Below are positions 26,401 to 32,034 of a stretch of DNA of 64,000 bases, in pieces. Location: positions 89,692,364-89,756,363 of the forward strand of contig NC_067196.1 in NCBI RefSeq assembly GCF_000699445.3. The letters are read 5' to 3'. Position 1 is the stretch's first letter, and each line of letters opens with the position of its first letter. The notes under the pieces are model-generated. The model was not told the origin of the DNA, ran no database searches, and saw only the letters and a program-made list of their open reading frames with translations. The stretch is from Schistosoma haematobium (Eukaryota; Platyhelminthes; Trematoda; Strigeidida; Schistosomatidae). Both the position numbers and the translations under genes were made by a program.

Positions 26401-26808
26401 TGGAAACCACTAATGATATTGTAAGATAGTTACACAATATCACAAATTCATTGGAGCTAGAAATGCAAAAAACACTTGAGGTGACTCAATGCTATAAGAC
26501 ATGAAAGTATTTAGTTCAATCACTGGTGAAGCTGTAGATTCATACAGTTCAGTTATCGTTGATTATCAACAGTTGTCTAACTAAGCTCAATTCGTGATGT
26601 AAATCATAATGTCACTATTTTTTTTTATCGTTCACTTTCTCTCTCTCTCTCTCTCTTGTCTCTACACCCTTTTTTTCTTCTCTCCGATTGATAGTCACTC
26701 AACTCGGTCAATCTTTCCAAATGTTGCAATCGTAATGGCTTATTAGCTTATCGTAATCCATTGATAGCTAGTCAAATTCTTCTTCATATTGCATTAAATC
26801 AAAAATAG
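2907..26808 (+). CDS. INPP1: Inositol polyphosphate 1-phosphatase (INPP1), eight coding exons, frameshifted in exon 4
   Basis: Predicted lithium-sensitive, Mg-dependent phosphatase that removes the 1-phosphate from Ins(1,4)P2 and Ins(1,3,4)P3 in cytosolic inositol recycling. Exons: 2907-3131, 4815-4929, 5752-5949, 11133-11435, 17549-17814, 20898-21013, 23781-23999, 26695-26808, all with GT/AG borders and matching phases. Joined length is about 518 residues, against roughly 400 in mammals; the extra length lies in low-complexity Asn/Leu/Ile-rich inserts. Family signatures occur in order: Asp55 in the VDVKTLADV stretch, GEE at 85-87, DPIDST at 177-182 (split by intron 3), GAGFKQL at 388-394 and WDTC at 414-417. 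These match the metal ligands of the FIG/IMPase superfamily; INPP1 rather than BPNT is chosen from the FGEENNRF context and the [10 protein letters not shown]...LIGVINQPF block. Exon 4 is one T short in a T-run. Either an assembly indel or real inactivation would explain it; I favour the former because all other motifs are intact. Residue numbers assume the extra T. Confidence 0.9.
3132..4814. other. INPP1 intron 1, no recognised repeat
   Basis: AT-rich sequence between the GTAAGT donor and ACTTTCAG acceptor. Overlapping open frames of about 75-100 codons at 4168-4543 on both strands lack recognisable motifs and are treated as chance. Intron 2 (4930-5751) is likewise featureless. Confidence 0.5.
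4815..4929 (+). CDS. INPP1: INPP1 exon 2
   Basis: Follows an ACTTTCAG acceptor and ends before GTAAGA, leaving one codon base. It encodes [16 protein letters not shown] followed by a [15 protein letters not shown] helix. The GEE carries the second metal ligand, and the FPG...FGEE arrangement is characteristic of INPP1. Confidence 0.88.
5752..5949 (+). CDS. INPP1: INPP1 exon 3
   Basis: Acceptor CTTTTCAG, donor GTATGT, phase 1 at both ends. It encodes a divergent linker ([17 protein letters not shown]...) ending in GVWIDPI, the first half of the DPIDST metal-binding motif. The codon for the second Asp is split across intron 3 (G in this exon, AC in exon 4). Confidence 0.88.
6405..6600 (+). repeat. 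Degenerate hammerhead SINE, GTGCC/AGCAC subfamily
   Basis: A box-B-like GGATTCAAATCC is followed by GAGCACCAGCTC and TTGTTGACGAATGTCAGC. The layout equals that of the better copy at 44.6 kb (tRNA-like head, GAGCACCAG, then CTGACGAGTGCC...GCACGAAAC). Both ribozyme core boxes are mutated, so self-cleavage is not expected. It lies in INPP1 intron 3. Confidence 0.55.
7297..8065 (-). mobile_element. SR2-like RTE retrotransposon, 5'-truncated
   Basis: The minus strand encodes the RTE C-terminal region: [49 protein letters not shown] and, in another frame, [19 protein letters not shown]. The 3' end is a short (GTAA)n-type tail preceded by GGGAATAACAGGCG. It is flanked by an 11-bp target duplication ATCAATATTAT (7286-7296 and 8066-8076). 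Frameshifts separate the open segments. It sits antisense in INPP1 intron 3. Confidence 0.88.
8303..8808 (-). mobile_element. Non-autonomous RTE-derived repeat (family B), near full length
   Basis: On the minus strand it starts GCCCCCAAATGCCC, runs about 430 bp homologous to the 5' region of the 49.0-53.8 kb RTE element, then joins directly to that element's 3' tail (GTGTGGCACATA... to a TTATTGG/CCAATAA-rich end). No reading frame survives. It is interpreted as an internal-deletion derivative mobilised by the full element. Confidence 0.75.
8890..9384 (-). mobile_element. 3' UTR of a Penelope-like element
   Basis: Read on the minus strand this matches 12345-12850, including TTGATTGGTT, TTTTCATATAAA and CTGATGACAATCTAA near the end. 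It continues from the endonuclease fragment at 9385-9700. A (TAA)n microsatellite of about 45 bp (9208-9254) sits inside. Confidence 0.65.
9385..9700 (-). pseudogene. Penelope-like element, GIY-YIG endonuclease fragment
   Basis: The minus strand gives [20 protein letters not shown], then [39 protein letters not shown] and [10 protein letters not shown] with internal stops. This is the C-terminal endonuclease of Penelope-like retroelements (YI..TTR.L..R..EH...SSI..HL...GH...FKV..R...L...EA..I....P.LC.QK). It is a dead fragment without the reverse transcriptase. Confidence 0.7.
9743..9900. repeat. Foldback element (family E) with 27-bp perfect inverted arms
   Basis: Arms at 9748-9774 and 9842-9868 are exact reverse complements (TTTTGGTGGTGTTTTG... 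and its mate) around a loop with GGTTTGGTCGTGGAGC and CTTCTGAACGACATC. The outer segment matches AAGCTACAAATCTTCTCC at 32.28 kb. Related copies lie at 26.0, 32.0, 44.3, 56.0, 59.9 and 61.7 kb. No coding capacity is evident. Confidence 0.7.
10527..11012. repeat. Hammerhead SINE in foldback arrangement
   Basis: The left half is a minus-strand SINE copy with box B GGATTCGAACCCAGG and A-box TTAACCACTAGACCAC; the right half (from about 10805) is a plus-strand copy ending CTTCAATCGAATCATGATC and ACAAAACCCCTTCTGATAC. The halves are inverted relative to each other. Both ribozyme cores are damaged: GAAA reads GGAA on the left and CTGANGA reads CTGATCA on the right. It ends about 120 bp before INPP1 exon 4. 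Confidence 0.75.
11024..11060. repeat. (ATT)n microsatellite before INPP1 exon 4
   Basis: About twelve ATT units lie 70 bp upstream of the exon 4 acceptor; a mirrored AT-rich trinucleotide run (11442-11505) lies just after the exon. They border the exon that carries the frame error. Confidence 0.85.
11133..11435 (+). CDS. INPP1: INPP1 exon 4, with a 1-nt homopolymer frameshift
   Basis: Follows a long pyrimidine tract ending CTATAG. It completes DPIDST and then encodes a Schistosoma-specific insert and [18 protein letters not shown] and [11 protein letters not shown], the core of the fold. The frame breaks at the six-T run 11248-11253. Read as given, a stop appears about 20 bases later; with seven Ts the frame stays open to the GTAAGA donor at 11436 and the phase fits exon 5. 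Trinucleotide AT repeats flank both sides of the exon. Confidence 0.85.
11525..11640 (-). mobile_element. Inverted 3'-end fragment of a Penelope-like element
   Basis: On the minus strand this reads as the Penelope-like 3' terminus (CTGATGACGATCTAA..., GTTCTAATTTTCACAA). It lies immediately upstream of, and inverted to, the plus-strand copy that follows. An inverted terminal fragment in front of the element is a known integration outcome for Penelope-like elements. Confidence 0.65.
11641..12850 (+). pseudogene. Penelope-like element, endonuclease part plus 3' UTR, interrupted by an RTE
   Basis: The first part encodes [20 protein letters not shown] and MSEHLLAWF. After the nested insertion (11788-12158) it resumes with [40 protein letters not shown] and KK, then a 3' UTR to about 12850. 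The residues match the GIY-YIG endonuclease and C-terminal tail of Penelope-like elements. The reverse transcriptase is missing. Confidence 0.75.
11788..12158 (-). mobile_element. SR2-like RTE copy nested in the Penelope-like element
   Basis: A 371-bp 5'-truncated antisense insertion with a (GTAA)n 3' tail. It is flanked by a perfect 14-bp target duplication GATAACGATCATAC (11774-11787 and 12159-12172). Broken frames cover the RTE C-terminus, for example a frameshifted [17 protein letters not shown] segment. The target duplication proves insertion after the Penelope-like element was in place. Confidence 0.92.
12851..13339. other. Unassigned AT-rich intron 4 sequence
   Basis: Lies between the Penelope-like 3' end and the 3' end of the antisense CR1-like element. 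No coding signature or repeat family used elsewhere in this window was recognised. Confidence 0.4.
13340..13726 (-). mobile_element. 3' UTR of the CR1-like element
   Basis: Read on the minus strand it runs from the stop at 13727 to CAGGTTGTAAGCAGCTGATG and AACCAGACA. A second copy of the same UTR lies at 58655-58910 on the plus strand (shared AACTTCCAACCAAAC and CATTTAAACCCATTATG), which defines it as part of the element. Confidence 0.7.
13727..15172 (-). CDS. CR1-like reverse transcriptase, uninterrupted but 5'-truncated
   Basis: Open for about 480 codons on the minus strand with all RT blocks: [64 protein letters not shown] (motif A), [20 protein letters not shown] (motif B), [11 protein letters not shown] (catalytic YADD), KDLGVTVS and the thumb [14 protein letters not shown]. 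It ends LEKE-stop. The first in-frame similarity is [15 protein letters not shown] near 15172; the endonuclease and the amino-terminal half of ORF2 are absent, so no native start exists. An open frame this long with intact catalytic Asp residues suggests a younger copy than the CR1-like piece at 1-1713. It is antisense in INPP1 intron 4 and not expected to be independently mobile. Confidence 0.85.
   Translation of the reverse strand, partial: LSQLHPKILRHIAEYIAAPLTVIFKMSLDQGVLPMDWKDAIVTPIHKTGLRQVPSNYRPVSLTSVVIKILERIIKRTITAFMETNNLLNMAQHGFRKGLSCTTNLLIARELWINALDNGNSVDVVYIDFSKAFDKVPTNRLLLKLANLGIAGPLLKWIKDFLVGRRQKVRINSKCSIWRPVLSGAPQGSVLGPLLFIMYVNDLTSIVQSPMLLYADDVKIWRVITGDKDAFTLQADLNNMINWSKEWLMPINSEKCVYMHLGDSKVNTYNIGDVSLPVVRSHKDLGVTVSNDLKTTAHCREVAVKGFRTLWALKRTFTKLDTTMFTTLYTSLVRTKLENCVQAASPCLKGDSDILEKVQRAATRAIPELRGLSYKERLEKLNLFTLSYRRLRGDLILMYRILRNDFGPNLFSLFLPTRSGHLRGHSRRVEKPRTNKIPVAYRFSHRVINTWNLLPEAVVSAPSIDSFKRKLDTHRSILEKE
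15230..15560 (-). pseudogene. Penelope-like endonuclease tail, degraded
   Basis: The minus strand reads [10 protein letters not shown], then [40 protein letters not shown] and LKPLPN with stops. The SSI.KH..D.GH..D...FKV block is the conserved C-terminal part of the Penelope-like endonuclease. It is diverged and short. Confidence 0.55.
15850..16010. repeat. Remnant of the Smalpha-type hammerhead satellite
   Basis: GCTAGCAGTGGAATCTAGGACGC matches in parts the segment TGGCTAACAGTGGAACCCAG GACGC at 38.79 kb, which is the cleavage-site side of the ribozyme on the opposite strand. The rest of the unit is not recognisable. Confidence 0.4.
16710..16887 (+). repeat. Left arm of a 178-bp inverted repeat; degenerate hammerhead SINE
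   Basis: Contains a box-B-like GGTTCGAACC and a hammerhead-like CTGATAAGTGGCAATTAGCA followed by TGGAAAC, a decayed version of the CTGACGAGTGCC...GCACGAAAC core. Its reverse complement recurs at 17253-17430 with only a few substitutions. Confidence 0.8.
17003..17250 (+). mobile_element. 3' part of family B, then a 40-bp RTE 3'-end scrap
   Basis: From CTCCACTGCCTTGTGG to GTGTGGCGCATATGTATT and AATAAATAAG it equals the 3' half of the RTE-derived repeat. It is followed by TGTTACTCCTCGTGAAGGAG, the 3' terminal motif of SR2-like copies in antisense. It fills the space between the two arms of the inverted repeat. Confidence 0.65.
17253..17430 (-). repeat. Right arm of the 178-bp inverted repeat
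   Basis: Reverse complement of 16710-16887, same length, few mismatches by eye. The two arms could fold into a long stem in INPP1 intron 4 RNA about 120 bp before exon 5. Confidence 0.8.
17549..17814 (+). CDS. INPP1: INPP1 exon 5
   Basis: Acceptor TAATTTAG, donor GTAAGT. It encodes [16 protein letters not shown], matching the YWG block after the substrate loop, then an Asn-rich insert ([18 protein letters not shown]...) and [14 protein letters not shown]. The phase (2 in, 1 out) agrees with exons 4 and 6. Confidence 0.85.
17953..18482 (-). mobile_element. Solo LTR, 530 bp, with 5-bp target duplication
   Basis: The ends form TGTTAT...ATAACA (TG...CA termini with a 6-bp inverted repeat), and AATAC flanks both sides (17948-17952 and 18483-18487). 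A homologous 530-bp copy lies at 48226-48755 in the other orientation with its own duplication. On the sense strand an AATAAA (CTGAAATAAATG) sits past mid-element. No internal retroviral-type genes are present. A 5-bp duplication fits Gypsy or BEL/Pao elements. Confidence 0.88.
18521..18745 (-). mobile_element. SR2-like RTE 3' fragment
   Basis: Antisense copy beginning TTACTTACTTATTTACGCC (the (GTAA)n tail) followed by TGTTACTCCACGTCGAGGAG and the C-terminal coding region. It breaks off after TGTGATGCATG. It lies 38 bp from the solo LTR. No target duplication was evident. Confidence 0.7.
18932..19390 (+). mobile_element. Non-autonomous RTE-derived repeat (family B)
   Basis: Runs from GGTACGGCCGAGAGTGGGG through GGCTCCAGTATCCTGCGGG to TTTGTGTGGCGCATA. 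It keeps the interior block lost from the 49.2 kb copy (GTTGATGGACATGGGGAGTC). The short open frames on both strands are incidental and shared by all family B copies. Confidence 0.75.
19391..20560. other. Intron 5 remainder, unassigned
   Basis: Low-complexity AT-rich DNA with short (AT)n runs. A patch at 20600-20700 has higher GC (CCACGGGCCACTAAAG, TTACGGGCCCCACAAGG) unlike its surroundings, possibly the edge of an unrecognised element. Confidence 0.35.
20898..21013 (+). CDS. INPP1: INPP1 exon 6
   Basis: Acceptor TTGTTTAG, donor GTAAGT, ending in phase 0. It encodes [20 protein letters not shown] and VDAFILME, matching the GAAGAGYK...V..G.VD.YI block of INPP1 that shapes the substrate pocket. 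Confidence 0.87.
21297..21515 (-). pseudogene. RTE (SR3-like) C-terminal relic
   Basis: The minus strand reads [19 protein letters not shown], corresponding to QWLETLSDMAQNRSQW at the C-terminus of the element at 53.4 kb. The preceding residues are scrambled by indels. It is an old fragment in INPP1 intron 6. Confidence 0.6.
22720..22905 (-). repeat. Hammerhead SINE with tRNA-like head
   Basis: Minus-strand copy: box B in AACTCGAACCCAGGACC (reverse of GGTTCGAGTT), A-box remnant, then the ribozyme, then the 3' segment CCAGGTTTTCAATGGTGGTC. It lies in INPP1 intron 6 antisense to the gene. Confidence 0.75.
22769..22815 (-). ncRNA. Hammerhead ribozyme, type I, well preserved
   Basis: On the minus strand: CTGAAGA core, helix II GTCCC/GGGAC fully paired around a GTACT loop, GAAAC box, a two-pair helix III (AC/GT around AGCA), cleavage triplet GTT, and helix I with ACTG/CAGT paired. 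This is the only copy here with a perfect five-pair helix II and both core boxes. Smalpha-family hammerheads in Schistosoma are established; activity of this copy is inferred. Confidence 0.75.
23460..23625. repeat. Partial Smalpha-type hammerhead satellite
   Basis: GCGCGTCAAACCGGATTCC, TAGCCACTATCCATC, TATAAAGCTTGT and AAGGCTATATC match the 39.1 kb satellite piece downstream of its ribozyme. The catalytic boxes lie outside this fragment. Confidence 0.6.
23781..23999 (+). CDS. INPP1: INPP1 exon 7
   Basis: Acceptor TATAATTAG, donor GTAAAT, phase 0 at both ends. It encodes [20 protein letters not shown] followed by GIIQLKYAL. The WD-x-C motif carries the last metal-ligand Asp of the superfamily, and LGGGI aligns with MGGGI. 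The remainder is a Leu/Asn-rich extension absent from mammalian proteins. Confidence 0.87.
24057..24302. repeat. Hammerhead SINE foldback unit
   Basis: A left minus-strand arm (GTTGAGATCATGAGTC...GAAACCTGGAAGCACTG, ribozyme, box B GATTCGAACCCAGG) runs into a right plus-strand 3' end (CCAGGTTCTCCATGGTGG...CTCATGATCTCAACC, ACCCCTTCTGATATT). The ribozyme has T in place of the first core C and a weakened helix II. Its right end abuts the next unit. Confidence 0.75.
24303..24680 (+). repeat. Near full-length hammerhead SINE joined to the preceding unit
   Basis: Starts with the 5' segment AATCAACATATGCTCACTAC directly after the 3' end of the previous unit, a head-to-tail junction also seen at 42.98 and 58.24 kb. 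A-box GGTCTAGTGGTTAAGCG is followed by a shortened box B and by CTGAAGAGTCCCCCAATAGG ACGAAAC. A GGCC duplication in helix III (GGCCGGCC) and loss of helix I pairing predict an inactive ribozyme. Confidence 0.75.
24690..25375 (-). pseudogene. Merlin-type DNA transposon with broken transposase
   Basis: The minus strand begins at a TIR (ACTATAATTTATGGACGAGC at about 25346-25372) and reads [20 protein letters not shown], then [45 protein letters not shown] and [14 protein letters not shown], with stops and frameshifts. The pattern (zinc-ribbon-like start, TDD, FVD..TG..TN..ga.W..) matches Merlin/IS1016-like transposases, known from Schistosoma. The other TIR was not found; a hammerhead SINE lies at that side. 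Confidence 0.7.
25560..25755 (+). repeat. Hammerhead SINE
   Basis: Good tRNA-like head: GGTTAAGTGCTCGCGCGCG and box B GGGTTCGAATCCC. A G-run follows, then TTGAGGAGTCCCATACTAGG ACGAAAC and the 3' segment to CTCATGATTTCAACC. The first core C is T and two helix I bases are lost, so the ribozyme is probably weak or dead. Confidence 0.75.
26008..26120. repeat. Family E single arm
   Basis: TTTTGATGGGGTTTTATTCT, TGTGGAGCTTTCATCGTTC and CAAACTTCAGGTAGAAGT match one half of the palindrome at 44.26-44.54 kb. The opposite arm is absent. Confidence 0.6.
26695..26808 (+). CDS. INPP1: INPP1 exon 8 (terminal)
   Basis: Preceded by a strong CT-rich tract (from about 26640) ending GATTGATAG; phase 0 matches exon 7. 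It encodes [20 protein letters not shown], then [17 protein letters not shown] and [12 protein letters not shown] corresponds to the NKGGLIAYR C-terminal block of the family. Candidate AATAAA polyadenylation signals lie at 27016-27021 and shortly after. Confidence 0.78.
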   Translation, partial: SLNSVNLSKCCNRNGLLAYRNPLIASQILLHIALNQK

Positions 26809-27690
26809 AAACATATAACAATAGATTTATACACATACACATAGAGACAGGTAAAGAAGAAAAAGTTTAGTAAAGAATTGTGACACATTTCTTTCCTTTT
26901 TTTTTCTTAAATCACAAATGGATCATTGTCCTTTTTATCCATAGAAACAGGAAGAAAAAAGAAAAAGAAGAAGAAGAATATAAGTAACATATTTCATTTT
27001 TATCTCATTCCATGTAATAAACAATCATGTATCATTAACACAGTGTAATTATGGATTATTATGTAATTCATTATTACCTTAGTCACAAAGAGAATAAATT
27101 AACCAATTATTTATGATTAACTTAACTAAATGATGGTTAGCATTGTGTTTGCGAGTTAGTTTTCTGTGAGATAGATTAACTAACCCCTATGTCCAATCCT
27201 CCTCTTTTACTTGGGATTGGGATCGGCAGTAACTTTAGAAAAGCTATAGGTAGAATTATAAATGATGATAACTTATCAATAAATCATGATAGATGTTAAG
27301 TAGAATGGATACAATTGATCATCATTCAATGAATAATGAATCAATAATTTATGAATATTCAATCAATAATTCTATACACATGAGGTTATTGTATTGATCG
27401 TTTATTATGCAGTTTTATTTTGTTCTTTATCATGATGAATTGATCATTATTTTTGTTGTTGTTGTTGTTGTTTGTTACTTTATTTAATTTTTTGTTCAAA
27501 TATGTTAAATTTATTCATTGTTATCATGTAATAAACATAATAATGCACCAAAGATATGACTATTGGGTTTTTTAGGTTCGAACCCTGTTTTCTGGTTATT
27601 ATTTTCTAGTTTAAACAATTGAATTACATCATTGTTTCTTATTACATAGAAACAATACTCATAGTTGAATGGATAGATTGCTAATTGGTA
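26809..27690. other. INPP1 3' UTR and downstream AT-rich sequence
   Basis: Contains purine-rich runs (GAAGAAAAAG type), AATAAA at 27016-27021 as a candidate polyadenylation signal and a (GTT)n run near 27452-27470. No further gene or repeat was identified. Confidence 0.4.
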
Positions 27691-27701
27691 AGTGAATTAC
27701 A

Positions 27702-27916
27702 TTGGTCCACCAGGGTGCTTGGTACCTGTGTGGTTACGCCACAGGATTGAGCTGTACTATTCAGATTGTAGCGTTAAAGCCTATACGGTATTTGATTCTC
27801 CTGCTAAACGGGATTGGGCTGTACTGTTTGGCTTGTCACGTGAAAGTTCGGATGGTGTCTGGTTCTCCTGAAAACCAATGTAAAATTACCCCGGCCCACA
27901 AGGGTATATTATATAA
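27702..27916. repeat. GC-richer patch with an imperfect ~60-bp tandem duplication
   Basis: Two consecutive blocks begin GGATTG[AG]GCTGTACT and end TTCTCCTG (about 27757-27812 and 27819-27873), bordered by ACCAGGGTGCTTGGTACC and CCCCGGCCCACAAGGG. The last motif resembles GGGCCCCACAAGG at 20.68 kb. Origin not recognised. Confidence 0.45.
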
Positions 27917-28084
27917 CTCAAGTGAATTACATAACAGGAATAGTAATAATAATAATGGTATTAAGTTCACTATTTTATCACATTCCTTTCTTATCTTTAT
28001 AGTTTTAAAAGGGATAAATGGATAATAATTATGTGTTTGTTTGTGTGATGTATTTACAACAACATTTAACTTATTTATTTCTTA

Positions 28085-28500
28085 TTCAATGAACTCGTGA
28101 GTTCAACTGTTAAAATACTACTATATTCACAAATCCCCATACTGTTAATAATCATGTGCTCAATAGTGAATAGCTTCAAGATGAATTTCCTGGTGTTCTA
28201 ATGAGAAGTCGTAACTAGTGGAGTCCAATCTGTGTCGAGTAGAGACTGTTATCCACGAGATGTTGAGCAAGATCATAGATCGATTGAAATTAGACATTAA
28301 CACCGTTGAATACTGACTCACTAATTTAGAGATTAATTGTTGACGTGCGAGACCAACAGTTCTAAGTGTGAGTTCCACATGTGGGATCATGGATGCGCAC
28401 TACTGAGGGTTCCCCAAGCTGGGACAAACCAGCCATTCAGTACTTCCAGATTTTCGATAGTGATCTAGTTCATCTTGATTCATGAATTCAACTGTTATTT
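28085..28500 (+). repeat. Old hammerhead SINE, diverged subfamily
   Basis: Shares with 34750-35095 the 5' segment CAAGATGAATTTCCTGGTG and AGAAGTCGTAACTAGTGG, the head GAGACCAACAGTTCTAAGTG, and a decayed ribozyme CTGAGGGTTCCCCAAGCTGG. The 3' end is CATGAATTCAACTG. Helix II and both core boxes are changed. Confidence 0.65.
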
Positions 28501-30680
28501 GGTTACTTCTCAAAACCAGGAAGTGATGCAAACTTATCCCCTAACTAGTATATAATGCTTCAGCAATCAGTATCTACTATCCTGCTGTAAATTGAACCCA
28601 AATCTTTTAAATATTATGCTAATTGTAATCCGATAAACGATCATTATGTCGTATTGTGAAATGACAAGAATTTGAAATGTGAACTGCTTGGTTCCATCTC
28701 AATAGTATAAAAATAATATGCTAACTGCCCACTGAGTTGAGTTTCTAGAATCGTTATGGGAGAGCACTCTCAAGATTTTACATACCAAGAGAAGATCAGG
28801 TGTCCATTGCTCCTTGGTTTTCAGTTATATCCTAACTAATGTCAGTCTACAAAGAATGCAGCTAATAAATCAAAATAATATACACAAACCCTTTAACCAA
28901 AATATTCTTCAAATAATATCTCATTGCATGCATTTAAATTCTCAATAAACAAAATACACGCTAAAACATATAGAATTAATATCATATTCAGATTTAATAA
29001 CATTGAATGCTCAATACAACTGCATAAAGTTGCCCTTGGGAAGCGTTACAAAATAGCATACTAAAAGATAAAATGAACCGATAGCGTTTAAGATCCTTCC
29101 AAGTGGAAGATACGACATGAAGGTAAAAATGAGCGCTTTTGGCGCGAAAACAAGAAAATTCAAAATTTTGAGATAAAATTACAATATAAAGTATTACCAA
29201 GCGAGTTCTTGGGCTCTAACATCCCCAGCAAACACAATACAACACTTACAAAAGTTTAAACTCTTCACTTGATTTTATTATAACGAATATGACAGTGGTG
29301 ATAATATGTTTTTTATCCAACTGTATCTGTAGTAGTATATCTATACATAACTCCGCCTGTAGCTCTTCTAGAGTTACTGCCGGTCCTAAGCCCATGTAAA
29401 GGAGTATGGTTGGGCATGAAATTAGCGACTTCATCTCGTAGAAAGCTAACTCACTAAAAAAACGCTAACCAGAAAAAATAATTCAAATCATCTAAACTCT
29501 ACCCTGGGAGTTAGAACGTCTTCATTTAAAAGAGTTATGACGCCTCATGATGAAAGCCCAGTTCCTTCGGAAGTCACGAGGCTGATGCCTCTTCTCACAA
29601 TCAGAGCAACAATTATATATATATATATATGATGTTTATTTTGATAAATTTTTATCCGTAATTATCTAAACCGTTTCAATAGAAGAAGATTTAATGATTT
29701 ACAAAAGGTTTTTACTTGTTGTTATTATTATTTGTAGTAGATATACTCTCATTGAGGTCAAAACGTGGGTGTATAATTAGTCCTAGGTCACTGACATATA
29801 ACATTAATAAATTGAAGCTTTCAGTTGAATGTAATCAATCAATAAATGAATGTTTATCAATGGATGATATATTTTGAAGGGAAAAATAAGGATATATTCA
29901 CTTCTATTGAATGTATAATAAGTCATAATCATAGCAGGAATATTACTGAATAGAGTGAAACGAATATCTTGAATCCTACTACTAGCCATAATCTAAATAT
30001 ATCAAAAATTCGTAATTGAAGATAATATTGTAGCGGTAAATAAATCCCCAAAATAAATAGCTCTGTAAGTCTTCGACATTGGACTCTGACCACATTAGTT
30101 TTAATGGATTCACCTAGCTGAAGGTGCTCGGTCATGCATCCGCACCAGATCATGAGTGGGAACGCAATACTCAACAACCCCTGCAATCGCTAGCCAGATG
30201 AGATCAGACGATCCTCGATATATTGATAGCCTATCAAATATATCTTCGAACCTCCTCGCTTCTGTCTTTTAATTTCACTTAGTGGGCACGATTCATATTC
30301 GAAGGTGTTACTGGTTAAAGCGTTGTCAAACTCCTTATATCCGTGGCATCTTCAGTATCAAGGCAGTTACTCAGGATTTAACGGAAGAATCTAAACCGTT
30401 GAATGTCACCACTATAAATCAATAGTCTTAGCCGCTTATACTGTCAAGTTTATTTAGAACATTAATTCGGTTATATCTTCGTCGTTTTGAAGCAAATTTA
30501 TTATGATTGAAAACGTCATCAATTAATATGTGTGTATTTTTAAACTACTATACTTTCAACAAGAATGATACAATTTTTTTTATACATTATCATAAAGTGA
30601 ACTTTGGTATTCATTCATTACATCATAATTTTAGAAAATAATCCTATAGAACAATCATTGATTTGTTCATACATCTGATT
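28501..30680. other. Unassigned intergenic DNA
   Basis: AT-rich, no convincing coding exon. Two patches differ in composition: 29505-29610 (CCCAGTTCCTTCGGAAGTCA) and 30070-30230 (GAAGGTGCTCGGTCATGC). They may be edges of unrecognised elements; an (AT)n run lies at 29610-29632. Confidence 0.35.
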
Positions 30681-30689
30681 GTTGAAAAT

Positions 30690-31229
30690 TACTTACTCCT
30701 AATGGAGCATAGAAAGCCGACCAACATTCCTCAAACCAATCTGTCCTCGATCTTCCTTTCTAGTTCCGTCCAATTGTTATTCATCCTTCTCATATCTATC
30801 TCCATTTCTCGATGTAATGTGTTCTCTAGTCTTGAAGAGTCCAAGTGAAGGCTTGACTTGTGACACAGTTAGGTGATTTCCTCAATGTGTGTCCTATACA
30901 CTCACAGCACTTCTTCCTAATTCCTTCCTCCACTGCAATCTGGTTTGTTCTCTCCCGTAGTAGGTTGTTGCTGATAGTGTCTGGACAACGTATCTGAAAT
31001 ATTTTGCATAGACAACTGTTAATAAACACTTGTATTTTCTGGATGATGGCTTTCAGAGTTCTCCTAATTTTCCACCCCATACAGTAGAACTGTTTTGACA
31101 TTTGTATTGAAAACTCAAAGTTTGATGTTGGTTGACAGTTGTTTTGAGTTCCAGATGTTCTTCAGTTGCAGATATACTGTTCTTGCTTTGTCGATCCACG
31201 CCTTCACATCTGCATCAGATCCACCGTGC
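30690..31229 (-). mobile_element. SR2-like RTE fragment, partner of an inverted pair
   Basis: Antisense 5'-truncated copy flanked by a possible 7-bp duplication TGAAAAT (30683-30689 and 31230-31236). The roughly 280 bp nearest its 3' end are almost identical to the reverse complement of 31559-31931, including a private deletion (CTAGTCTTGAAGAGTCC) absent from all other copies here. The residual frame shows a degraded [20 protein letters not shown]. Confidence 0.85.
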
Positions 31230-31558
31230 TGAAAATATTTCCAGTTAAAAAAACATGAAATAATATTAGTAAAACAAGTTGCCACAAAGCTGAATCAACT
31301 CTTTGATGTTCCTGCTGTTAATCATCAACCTATCAAATCTAATGAGAACTCAATTATGAATAGAATGATGGATATACTCAACTACCTTGTCCTGATGCTT
31401 ATTACCACATCAAAATAGTAACGACGATAGAATAATATGAACCTTCCGTATGCTAAATAATGACTTTCAACATTAATGAACGGTAATGAAAGAGAATATT
31501 AATTTGCTCCAATTTAGTATAAATCGTATTAATTATCATTTATTACATTTGTAAATAA

Positions 31559-31931
31559 GCCACTATCCATAACATACAAGAGTTTATTAACAATTGTGTA
31601 CATAAAATACTTCGGATCTGTTGACCAGACACTATCAGCAACAACCTACTACGGGAAAGAACAAACCAGATTGCAGTGGAGGAAGAAATTAGGAAGAAGT
31701 GCTGTGAGTGTATAGGACACACATTGAGGAAATCACCTAACTGTGTCACAAGTCAAGCCTTCACTTGGACTCTTCAAGACTAGAGAACACATTACATCGA
31801 GAAATGGAGATAGATATGAGAAGGATGAATAACAATTGGACGGAACTAGAAAGGAAGATCGAGGACAGATTGGTTTGAGGAATGTTGGTCGGCTTTCTAT
31901 GCTCCATTAGGGGTAACAGGCGTAAGTAAGT
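31559..31931 (+). mobile_element. SR2-like RTE fragment with 14-bp target duplication
   Basis: Plus-strand 373-bp copy ending GGTAACAGGCGTAAGTAAGT and flanked by ACATTTGTAAATAA (31545-31558 and 31932-31945). It carries the same private deletion as the inverted copy 330 bp upstream, yet has its own target duplication. Confidence 0.9.
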
Positions 31932-32034
31932 ACATTTGTAAATAATTCTAACCAAGTTATGTAACTGAAATAATGATTATTATATCACTGAAACTCATTA
32001 GGTTTCAGGTAGTAAGCTACAAACAACATGAAAT

